A stretch of 6,050 nt of DNA, from positions 1 through 6,050 of the forward strand of contig JAIESJ010000303.1 in the NCBI GenBank assembly GCA_019746155.1, read 5' to 3'. Positions 1 through 5,215 of the stretch are shown piece after piece; within the stretch, counting starts at the first letter, position 1; the number at the start of each line of letters is the position of its first letter. The notes below the pieces were generated by a model. The model was not told the origin of the DNA. It was given only the letters and a program-made list of their open reading frames with translations, and searched no databases. This stretch comes from Burkholderiales bacterium. GTDB lineage: Bacteria; Pseudomonadota; Gammaproteobacteria; Burkholderiales; SG8-41. A program made the position numbers and the translations under genes.

Positions 1-1356
1 GCCTTCGGGCCCGCCGGTCATGGCAATGGACGTGCCGTAGCTCTTGGGAATGAAGAAGCCGCCGTAGGCGCCGATCGCGGAGGTGAAGCCCAGCACCGCC
101 GCCGCTTCCTTGTTGGCGTCTTTCACTGCCTGTTCTTTCGCTTCCGGCCCCTTGCCCTCGGCGTCGCGCATGCGCTCCGTCAGGAAAATGACCGGGATCA
201 TGCGGAAGGTCGAGCCGTTGCCGATGCCGGTCGTCAGGAACAACAGCATGAACATGACGAGAAAACCGTAGAAGTTGCCGCCGGCGGGCCCCCACGGCAG
301 GGCCAGGGCTCCTGCCGTCCCTTTCGGCAAGAAATAGAGCACGCCCACCACCGCCACCGCCATTACGATGAAGTTCCAGAACGTGACCGGCGCGCCACCG
401 AGCTTGTCGGAAAGCCAGCCGCCGAAGGGCCGGATCATCGCGCCGACCAGCGGACCGAGAAACGCGTAGGTCAGCGCGTTCACTTCCGGAAACTGCGACT
501 TGATGAGCAGCGGAAAACCCGCCGAGTAGCCGATGAACGAGCCGAAGGTTCCGATATAGAGCCAGCACATCAGCCAGTTGTGCTTGCGCTTGAAAATCAC
601 CGCCTGCTCCGAAAATGACGCCCTCGCGCTCGCAATGTCGTTCATGCCGAACCACGCCGCAATGGTCGCCACCAGAATGAACGGCACCCAGATGAACCCC
701 GCATTCTGCATCCACATCTGCCTGGTCTCCGCACCTTTCACCCAGGTCTGCGGTTCGCCGCCCAGCGCACCGAAAATGCCGGTCGTAATCACCAGCGGCA
801 CGACGAACTGCACCACCGAGACGCCGAGATTGCCAAGCCCGGCGTTCAGCCCCAGCGCCGAGCCTTTGCGCTCCTTGGGAAAAAAGAAACTGATATTGGC
901 CATGCTGGAGGCGAAGTTGCCGCCGCCGAATCCGCACAGCAGCGCCAGAATCACGAACGTCGGATAGCTGGTGGTCGGGTCCTGCACCGCAAAACCGATG
1001 CCAAGCGCCGGCAGCAGCAGCGACGCGGTCGAGATCGCAGTCCACTTGCGCCCGCCGAAAATCGGCACCATGAAGGAGTAGAAAATGCGCAGTGTCGCGC
1101 CGCACAGCGCCGGCAGCGCCGCCAGCCAGAACAGCTGGTTGGTGGTGAACTTGAAGCCGATGTTGGGCAGGTTGACCACCACCACGCTCCATACCATCCA
1201 TACCGCGAACGCAAGAAGCAGCGCGGGAATCGAAATCCACAGATTGAGGTTGGCGACCGCCTTGCCTTCGCGCTCCCAGAATGCCTTGTCTTCCGGCGTC
1301 CAGATATGCAGTACGCTGCCGAACCTGGATTTGGTCGAAACGGCTTGAGCACTCAT
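1..1356 (-). CDS. narK2: NarK2-type nitrate/nitrite transporter (MFS), C-terminus cut by window edge
   Basis: Inner-membrane major facilitator of the nitrate/nitrite porter family. The closest known type is E. coli NarK/NarU, which exchanges nitrate for nitrite during nitrate respiration. All 452 visible codons are open; E. coli NarK has 463 residues, so only a short tail is missing. Arg90 (in CGATLRIFYSF) and Arg309 (in GAMIRPFGG) sit where the substrate-binding Arg89 and Arg305 of E. coli NarK lie. Nitrate signature 1 is the glycine-rich stretch at about 140-182 (CGFGGGNFASSMANISFFFP and following). Signature 2 is at about 375-391 (TTGIGNGSTFRMIPVIF). A hydrophilic insert at about 393-420 precedes the last helices, as in NarK. 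The start ATG at 1356 is chosen because AAGGAG lies 5 bases upstream. It follows narK1 by 26 bases, so the two are probably co-transcribed. Family is certain; antiport rather than symport is inferred from similarity. Confidence 0.95.
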   Translation of the reverse strand, partial: MSAQAVSTKSRFGSVLHIWTPEDKAFWEREGKAVANLNLWISIPALLLAFAVWMVWSVVVVNLPNIGFKFTTNQLFWLAALPALCGATLRIFYSFMVPIFGGRKWTAISTASLLLPALGIGFAVQDPTTSYPTFVILALLCGFGGGNFASSMANISFFFPKERKGSALGLNAGLGNLGVSVVQFVVPLVITTGIFGALGGEPQTWVKGAETRQMWMQNAGFIWVPFILVATIAAWFGMNDIASARASFSEQAVIFKRKHNWLMCWLYIGTFGSFIGYSAGFPLLIKSQFPEVNALTYAFLGPLVGAMIRPFGGWLSDKLGGAPVTFWNFIVMAVAVVGVLYFLPKGTAGALALPWGPAGGNFYGFLVMFMLLFLTTGIGNGSTFRMIPVIFLTERMRDAEGKGPEAKEQAVKDANKEAAAVLGFTSAIGAYGGFFIPKSYGTSIAMTGGPEG

Positions 1357-1361
1357 GATTG

Positions 1362-1367
1362 CTCCTT
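1362..1367 (-). promoter_or_regulatory. Ribosome binding site of narK2
   Basis: AAGGAG on the minus strand, 5 bases before the ATG at 1356. It fixes the narK2 start and shows that narK2 is translated independently although it lies only 26 bases after the narK1 stop. Confidence 0.8.
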
Positions 1368-1382
1368 AAGTTTCAATGTCGT

Positions 1383-2651
1383 TCAGGCGCGTTGTGACGC
1401 CGCGCCCGGCGCAATTGCGCCGCGGCTGTTGCGCGCGGGCACGATCTCGGTCCAGTACATCCAGATCAGCGACACCATCGTGATACCCCACAGCAGCATG
1501 AAGATCGAGCTGTTCACCCCGGTCAGATCCACCAGCGCGCCGAACATGATCGGCAGCAGGAAGCCGCCGAGCCCGCCGACCATGCCGACGACGCCCGAGA
1601 CGGTGCCGATGTTAGCGGTGTAGTGGTCCGAGATGTACTTAAACACCGAAGCCTTGCCCACCGCCCAAGCCACGCCCATCGCGAACATCAGTACGGTGAA
1701 CATCCACACGTTCAGGCCAAGGCCGAAGGTGAGATCGCCCTTGACGGTCTTGATCGTCAGCTCAGTCTGCGGGTACGACAGGAAGAACAGACACCCCCAC
1801 GAGAACAGCATCACCCACCAGGTGACCGGGTGCGCGCCCCACTTGTCGGACATCCAGCCGCCGATAGCGCGCAGCAGGCCGCCGGGCAGTGAGAACGCCG
1901 CTGCCAGCAGGGCCGCCAGCCGAATGTCGAAGCCATATTCAGTGATGTAATACTTGGTCATCCACAGCGACAGTGCGACATAGCCGCCGAACACGATCGA
2001 GTAGTACTGGCAGTACTTCCAGACCTTGGGGTCTTTCAGCACCGCCAGCTGCTCGCGGATCGTCACCGACTTGGTCGTGCCCGAATGGTCCGGGTCGGTG
2101 TAGGTCAACATCCAGAACAGGATCGCCATCACCAGCAGCGCCACTGCGTAGACCTGCGGCACCATCTGCCAGCCGAACGCCACGACGATCGACGGTGCGA
2201 CAAACTTGGTCACCGCCGCGCCGACGTTGCCGACACCGAAGATACCCATCGCCAAGCCCTGGCGCTCGCGCTCGAACCAGCGCGCGCAGTAGGCGATGCC
2301 GACCGCGAACGAACCGCCGGCACAACCGACGAACAGGCCGAGCACCAGGTAATGCCAGTAGGCGGTGGCCGCGGACAGCAGCCAGATCGGCACCACGATC
2401 GACAGCATCAGCACGAAGAACACGATGCGGCCGCCGTAGCGGTCGGTCAGCATGCCCAGCGGCACGCGGATCAGCGAGCCGGTGAGCACCGGCATCGCGG
2501 CCAGCAGCCCGAATTCCGTTTCGTTGAGGCCCAGCGTTTTCTTGATCGGGATGCCGATCACGGCAAACATCATCCACACCATGAAACATACCGTGAACGC
2601 AGTCGTGCTCGCCGTCACTACCGACCACTGCTTATATTGCTGCGATGCCAT
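1383..2651 (-). CDS. narK1: NarK1-type nitrate transporter (MFS)
   Basis: Complete inner-membrane major facilitator of the nitrate/nitrite porter family, 422 residues from the chosen start, with about 12 hydrophobic helices. In known denitrifiers the NarK1 type is thought to import nitrate with protons, complementing NarK2 exchange. Numbers here count from the upstream ATG at 2654. A loop 2-3 motif, GMLTDRYGGR, is at 67-76. Arg63 (SLIRVPLG) and Arg262 (LLRAIGGW) match the two substrate arginines. Signature 1 is at about 107-150 (LFVGCAGGSFAVGIAYCARW and following) and signature 2 at about 327-341 (GVAWAVGKASVFKYI). It lacks the long hydrophilic insert near the C-terminus seen in the neighbour. 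Two ATGs stand in tandem, at 2654 and 2651. AAAGGAG is 3 bases from the first and 6 from the second, so 2651 is preferred. It is the first gene of a narK1-narK2 pair; in Paracoccus the two types are fused in one protein, here they are separate. Confidence 0.95.
   Translation of the reverse strand: MASQQYKQWSVVTASTTAFTVCFMVWMMFAVIGIPIKKTLGLNETEFGLLAAMPVLTGSLIRVPLGMLTDRYGGRIVFFVLMLSIVVPIWLLSAATAYWHYLVLGLFVGCAGGSFAVGIAYCARWFERERQGLAMGIFGVGNVGAAVTKFVAPSIVVAFGWQMVPQVYAVALLVMAILFWMLTYTDPDHSGTTKSVTIREQLAVLKDPKVWKYCQYYSIVFGGYVALSLWMTKYYITEYGFDIRLAALLAAAFSLPGGLLRAIGGWMSDKWGAHPVTWWVMLFSWGCLFFLSYPQTELTIKTVKGDLTFGLGLNVWMFTVLMFAMGVAWAVGKASVFKYISDHYTANIGTVSGVVGMVGGLGGFLLPIMFGALVDLTGVNSSIFMLLWGITMVSLIWMYWTEIVPARNSRGAIAPGAASQRA
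1407..1422 (-). repeat. Perfect 16-base palindrome at the 3' end of narK1
   Basis: CGGCGCAATTGCGCCG is a perfect inverted repeat lying inside the last codons of narK1, 21 bases before its stop codon and about 50 bases before the narK2 start. In RNA it would fold as a 6-bp GC stem with an AATT loop. There is no following T-run, so it is not a classical terminator. It could stabilise the mRNA between the two genes or simply be a result of the alanine/glycine/proline-rich coding sequence. Confidence 0.4.
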
Positions 2652-2657
2652 CATCCG

Positions 2658-2664
2658 CTCCTTT
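2658..2664 (-). promoter_or_regulatory. Ribosome binding site of narK1
   Basis: AAAGGAG on the minus strand. Its spacing is 3 bases to the ATG at 2654 and 6 bases to the ATG at 2651. The second spacing is the usual one, which is why the narK1 start was set at 2651. Confidence 0.75.
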
Positions 2665-2711
2665 CAGCCCTTCCGAACAAAGATACCGATGGGGCACCGC
2701 CCGCGCCATTC

Positions 2712-2736
2712 GCCTGACGGCCGGCCGCGGGCAGGC
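2712..2736. repeat. GC-rich inverted repeat in the narK1 leader
   Basis: GCCTG at 2712-2716 pairs with CAGGC at 2732-2736. Between them lies CGGCCGGCCG (2718-2727), itself a perfect 10-base palindrome. It is about 60-85 bases upstream of the narK1 start and could fold in the leader mRNA. No T-run follows on either strand, so it does not look like an intrinsic terminator. In such GC-rich DNA chance is a real possibility. Confidence 0.3.
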
Positions 2737-2759
2737 AAATGGCCGAGCGCCAGTGCCGC

Positions 2760-2781
2760 GACTAGTTAATTCGGACTAGTT
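2760..2781. repeat. Twice-repeated GACTAGTT, possible operator upstream of narK1
   Basis: GACTAGTT occurs at 2760-2767 and again at 2774-2781, separated by AATTCG, a period of 14 bases. Each copy contains the palindrome ACTAGT. The stretch is clearly more AT-rich than everything around it and lies about 110-130 bases upstream of the narK1 start, a distance where activator sites are often found. It does not match the FNR/DNR or NarL consensus that I know. The repeat is seen in the sequence; a regulatory role is inference. Confidence 0.35.
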
Positions 2782-2813
2782 CTGCCGGAAAAACGGGGGG
2801 AGGTGGGTTGTAG

Positions 2814-2832
2814 GGTGCGTCATCGACGCACC
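2814..2832. repeat. Stem-loop with GGTGCGTC / GACGCACC arms
   Basis: GGTGCGTC (2814-2821), a 3-base loop, then GACGCACC (2825-2832) form a perfect 8-bp stem. It lies just past the end of recognisable pseudogene sequence. On the minus strand it is followed by a C-rich stretch and a TTTTT run about 20 bases later, too far away for a standard intrinsic terminator. The short GC-rich arms and the intergenic site resemble dispersed REP-like elements of proteobacteria. Whether it recurs in this genome cannot be seen from one copy. Confidence 0.4.
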
Positions 2833-2911
2833 GACACAAACGGGTGATGAAATCATGAAGAGAGCGACGCGACGGGCAAGGCGATCCTCGGCACGATGAT
2901 GCGCAACGCTT

Positions 2912-3267
2912 GCCGCTGCGGTAAATGACGTCGAGAATTTTCTCGGCGACGCGGCCTTGTTCCTGCCGCAGCGTGCCGACCGGGCAATCGACCGGGTTCG
3001 TAATGCTCGTACCCGGCGGCAACTTCAATGCCGCAAGCTCATCTACACTCGCCCGGTCGAAAGGCGTCACGTCTGCGCAGTTGTCCACCGTGACGAGTCC
3101 GGAGAACTTCAAGCCGCGACTCATGCCGCGGCGGATGATGTCAGTGCCCAAGCCCCCGCTTTGTGACACGACGCCGACGGTGCCGGTTTCCTTCGGCGCG
3201 ATTTCGGTGAAAGTCACTTTGCCGCGCGGGGTGTAAATGCCGAGGCAGTTGGGGCCGATCAGGCGCG
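2912..3267 (-). pseudogene. Remnant of an NDP-forming acyl-CoA synthetase (acetate-CoA ligase family), internally deleted
   Basis: The family joins an organic acid to CoA using ATP through a phospho-histidine enzyme of about 700 residues. Only two pieces remain, in one open frame that runs on from biotin carboxylase sequence. The first (about 3267-3055) is part of the CoA-binding region: RLIGPNCLGIYTPRG, then GTVGVVSQSGGLGTDII and GLKFSGLVTVDNCADVTPFD. The second (about 3054-2912) carries LPPGTSITNPVDCPVGTL and ends at ILDVIYRSG, a later segment of the same family. About 100 or more residues expected between them are missing, as are the N-terminus, the phospho-histidine region and the ATP-grasp domain. 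After YRSG the similarity stops and the frame runs on as low-complexity residues to 2762. It cannot encode a working enzyme. Family assignment rests on recognised motifs; the deletion sizes are estimates. Confidence 0.75.
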
Positions 3268-3567
3268 TGCCGCCCGCGGGCTTGACGAGCACCGGGAAAC
3301 CGATAGCGCGCGCCGCCTCGAGAATCGCTGCAGGATCGGCAGGCAGCACTTCGGTGCCTTTGGACATCGGCATGCCGTACCGCGCCGCGAGCTCGCGCGC
3401 GCCGGTGCCGGGCCAATGGCGTACGTCTCGGTTGCCATATCGAGGTAGGGCGCGCCAGCGTCCGCTTCCGAATAAACGGCCACCGACGGGATGTCCATCT
3501 CGTTCAGCGCCCGCAACACTCTCGCTGCGACGGCACCGCGATTTGCGACCAGTACTTTGCTAAACAT
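3268..3567 (-). pseudogene. Remnant of a biotin carboxylase subunit, deleted and frameshifted
   Basis: Biotin carboxylase loads CO2 onto a biotinyl carrier with ATP; the full subunit has about 450 residues. From an ATG at 3567 the first 57-59 residues are typical: MFSKVLVANRGAVAARVLRA and, later, VAVYSEADAGAPYL and AIGPAPARAS. At about 3390-3400 the frame changes, and the sequence resumes as RELAARYGMPMSKGTEVLPA and GFPVLVKPAGG, the start of the ATP-grasp domain. About 65-75 residues are missing at this join, including the HPGYGFLSEN region. At about 3268 the carboxylase stops and becomes acyl-CoA synthetase sequence, so the remaining ~300 residues with the catalytic centre are gone. The usual ANRGEIA is ANRGAVA here, which may be ancestral in this subfamily. 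No strong ribosome binding site precedes the ATG. It follows the carrier gene at 3652-3873, its natural partner. Confidence 0.8.
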
Positions 3568-3593
3568 GAGTCAAGCTTTCATCATTTGCGATC

Positions 3594-3650
3594 CACGATT
3601 CACGCCACACCTTTCAACTGCAGGCGAGGGCCTGCGCTACACGATTCACG
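3594..3650. repeat. Direct repeat CACGATTCACG flanking a small hairpin
   Basis: CACGATTCACG appears at 3594-3604 and again at 3640-3650. Between the copies, GCAGGC (3620-3625) and GCCTGC (3630-3635) form a 6-bp stem with a 4-base loop. The whole unit fills the 84-base gap between the carrier gene and the broken biotin carboxylase. No T-run follows, so a terminator is unlikely. It may be a short duplication left by insertion and loss of DNA, or an intergenic RNA structure; the sequence does not decide. Confidence 0.4.
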
Positions 3651-3651
3651 T

Positions 3652-3873
3652 TCAATCCTCGAGCACCGCAACGACCTGTCCTTCGGCCACGGGATCCTTC
3701 TCGCTCACGAGGATTTCTTTCACGACGCCGGCATCCTCGGTGATCACAGGGATTTCCATTTTCATGGACTCGATCACTACCAGCACATCCCCTGACTCCA
3801 CCTTGTCACCGGGCTTCGCTTTGACCTGCCAGACCGTGCCGGTGATCTCCGACTTCACTTCAATACGTGCCAT
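3652..3873 (-). CDS. Biotin/lipoyl-binding carrier protein (biotinyl domain)
   Basis: Small single-domain carrier of 73 residues. It has the biotin acceptor motif ESMKMEIP at 35-42 with Lys38 as the attachment site, and the paired-hairpin layout of biotinyl domains: GTVWQVKAKPGDKVESGDVL before the motif and the mirror half DAGVVKEILVSEKDPVAEGQ after it. In working systems biotin ligase modifies the lysine, biotin carboxylase carboxylates the biotin, and a carboxyltransferase moves CO2 to an acyl-CoA. It is much shorter than AccB, whose N-terminal part is absent, and resembles the free-standing carriers of catabolic carboxylase clusters. The ATG at 3873 has GGGGAG 6 bases upstream. It is intact although the biotin carboxylase next to it is destroyed, so it must work with a carboxylase elsewhere or be a relic. 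A lipoyl carrier is less likely, because EAMKM/ESMKM marks biotin. Confidence 0.9.
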   Translation of the reverse strand: MARIEVKSEITGTVWQVKAKPGDKVESGDVLVVIESMKMEIPVITEDAGVVKEILVSEKDPVAEGQVVAVLED

Positions 3874-3879
3874 GAGAAG

Positions 3880-3885
3880 CTCCCC
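3880..3885 (-). promoter_or_regulatory. Ribosome binding site of the carrier protein gene
   Basis: GGGGAG on the minus strand, 6 bases before the ATG at 3873. It supports this small gene as really translated. Confidence 0.65.
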
Positions 3886-4005
3886 TCGTCTGCGGCATGT
3901 TTGCGTTGCCTGGAATTGTGAATCCCGCCGATGCTCGACCCCTCAATAACTCGTCAGCCAGATGCGCATGAGATGCTGGCCGACGCCCAGACTTGAGAGC
4001 GGGCG
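3886..4005. other. Gap between the enolase-superfamily gene and the carrier gene
   Basis: About 120 bases with no recognisable gene. After the TAG at 4006-4008 the same frame stays open for 20 more codons to a TGA at 3943-3945, but the preceding protein already ends in the expected family C-terminus, so this is probably chance. No hairpin with a T-run is present. The spacing is wide for an operon but nothing here separates the genes clearly. Confidence 0.4.
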
Positions 4006-5175
4006 CTAGCGGCGCTGCGACAGCTTTCTGATCAGCTCCTCGTCGAGCTCGAGTCCGAGCCCCGGCGTGTCGGGCATGAACACCTTGCCTTCGCGCACCA
4101 CGGCCCCGCCCTCCTTTACCGGCCGATCCTTGATGCGTAACTGGTAATCCATTCCGGGGTCGCAGGCAACCAAACGAACGGCTGCGTGCAAGTGGCCAGT
4201 CGCCGTGTCGAGCAGCGCGCTGCCCTGCGTCCAGTCGACGCGCACGGGCAGCCCGGCCGCTTCCGCGATCCGCATCATCTGCACCGCCTTATAAAAGCCG
4301 CCGCACTTGCCGAGCTTGAGACTGACCATGTCGGCAATGCGTCGCGACGCGATCTCGATCATCGTGGCGAGGTTCTGTATGGCTTCGTCCGCGACGACTT
4401 TGTGCGGCACGGCCTGTGTGATCGCCGCGAGGCCGGCAAGATCGTGGTACATCACAGGCTGCTCGATGGCGAGATTGCCCACGCCGGAGAAGCGGCGAGT
4501 CAGGATATCGATGGTGTCCTTCGCGGTGCGCCACATCTGATTGGGATCGCCGATCACGAGGCACGACTTGGGGACCACGCCGATGATCGCTTCGAGCCGG
4601 TCCGCATCGGCGTCCAGCGACTCCAGATAGCCGGTCATCTTCGGCTCGAAGCAGGTATATCCGCGCTCGACCAGCGCCTGTGCGTGCTCCGCCATGCGTT
4701 GCGGCTCGGCCCGCGGCATCGTGGCAAGCTGGCCGAACGTTTTCTGGTACCCGCCGCCCAGAAGATTGTAGATCGGCTGCCCCGCGGCCTTGCCCATGAT
4801 GTCGTGGAGCGCGATGTCGATCGCGCAACGCGCGCCGGCGTTGCCGTGCAGGAACAGATGATCGAGCGCTGCGTGTATCGCGCCGATCTGGAACGGATCG
4901 CGACCGATGATTTGTCTGCCGAAAAGCTCGATAGTGGAGAGCAATCCGGCCAGCGTCTCGCTCGTCACCGGGTGCGCACAAGCTTCGCCCCAACCGACGA
5001 CGCCCTCGTCGGTCTCGATGCGGACGAAGACGTTCTCCTTGTACTCGATGTTCGCGAACCACCCTTCGCGCGCATGCACGCTCGTCCCGGATTTCTTGCC
5101 GGAGCCGAACAGCGCGTGGTACTCGTCGGTGAGCTCGTACCACACCGGTATCGTTTCGATTTTCGTGATCTTCAT
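4006..5175 (-). CDS. Mandelate racemase/muconate lactonizing enzyme family protein (enolase superfamily)
   Basis: Cytoplasmic Mg2+-dependent enzyme of 389 residues that should abstract a proton alpha to a carboxylate; family members are racemases, cycloisomerases or acid dehydratases. The N-terminal capping domain spans about 1-125 and the barrel follows. Metal ligands are Asp210 (VIGDPNQMW), Glu238 (LAIEQPV) and Asp263 (VVADEAI). Lys287 in SLKLGKCGG matches the lysine opposite the usual KxK base. The KxK site itself reads Glu177-Pro-Lys179 (CFEPKMTGY), so only the second lysine is kept. The exact substrate cannot be named. The ATG at 5175 (MKITKIETIP) is chosen over a TTG at 5229, because family proteins begin this way and the longer form would overlap the upstream gene. 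No clear ribosome binding site precedes it. It lies 40 bases after a TctC-type binding protein, suggesting that it handles the imported acid. Confidence 0.9.
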   Translation of the reverse strand: MKITKIETIPVWYELTDEYHALFGSGKKSGTSVHAREGWFANIEYKENVFVRIETDEGVVGWGEACAHPVTSETLAGLLSTIELFGRQIIGRDPFQIGAIHAALDHLFLHGNAGARCAIDIALHDIMGKAAGQPIYNLLGGGYQKTFGQLATMPRAEPQRMAEHAQALVERGYTCFEPKMTGYLESLDADADRLEAIIGVVPKSCLVIGDPNQMWRTAKDTIDILTRRFSGVGNLAIEQPVMYHDLAGLAAITQAVPHKVVADEAIQNLATMIEIASRRIADMVSLKLGKCGGFYKAVQMMRIAEAAGLPVRVDWTQGSALLDTATGHLHAAVRLVACDPGMDYQLRIKDRPVKEGGAVVREGKVFMPDTPGLGLELDEELIRKLSQRR

Positions 5176-5215
5176 ATGTCGGATGACTGTAGAGGGCCCT
5201 CGTTTTGGGTCAAAG

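Larger units (their letters stand above)
2652..2911. other. Gene-free stretch upstream of narK1
   Basis: About 260 bases between the broken acyl-CoA synthetase and narK1. The narK1 promoter should lie here if narK1 is not read from the upstream operon. I see no TTGAT-N4-ATCAA site of the FNR/DNR type and no convincing -35/-10 pair. What can be seen are a GC-rich inverted repeat in the leader (2712-2736), an 8-mer repeated 14 bases apart (2760-2781), and a stem-loop (2814-2832). The frame that continues from the pseudogene through 2762 has no recognisable protein similarity after about 2912 and is rich in proline, serine and cysteine, so I treat it as non-coding. Confidence 0.6.

Noticed and set aside
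578..967. Plus-strand open frame opposite narK2
   Set aside because: It has no family resemblance, and the minus strand here encodes conserved transporter helices and the nitrate signature.
2085..2717. Long plus-strand open frame opposite narK1
   Set aside because: It is the shadow of narK1: rich in His, Arg and Gln, with no recognisable motif and no ribosome binding site.
2845..2855. TGAT-GAA-ATCA, resembling an FNR/DNR box
   Set aside because: The half-sites are 3 rather than 4 bases apart, the outer T and A are missing, and it lies about 200 bases upstream of narK1.
2762..2911. Continuation of the pseudogene frame to a stop at 2762
   Set aside because: After YRSG the residues are low-complexity and match no family motif; the frame is probably open by chance in GC-rich DNA.
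3943..4005. Twenty in-frame codons after the TAG of the enolase-superfamily gene
   Set aside because: The protein already ends with the expected family C-terminus; a 20-codon open run is expected by chance and nothing suggests readthrough.
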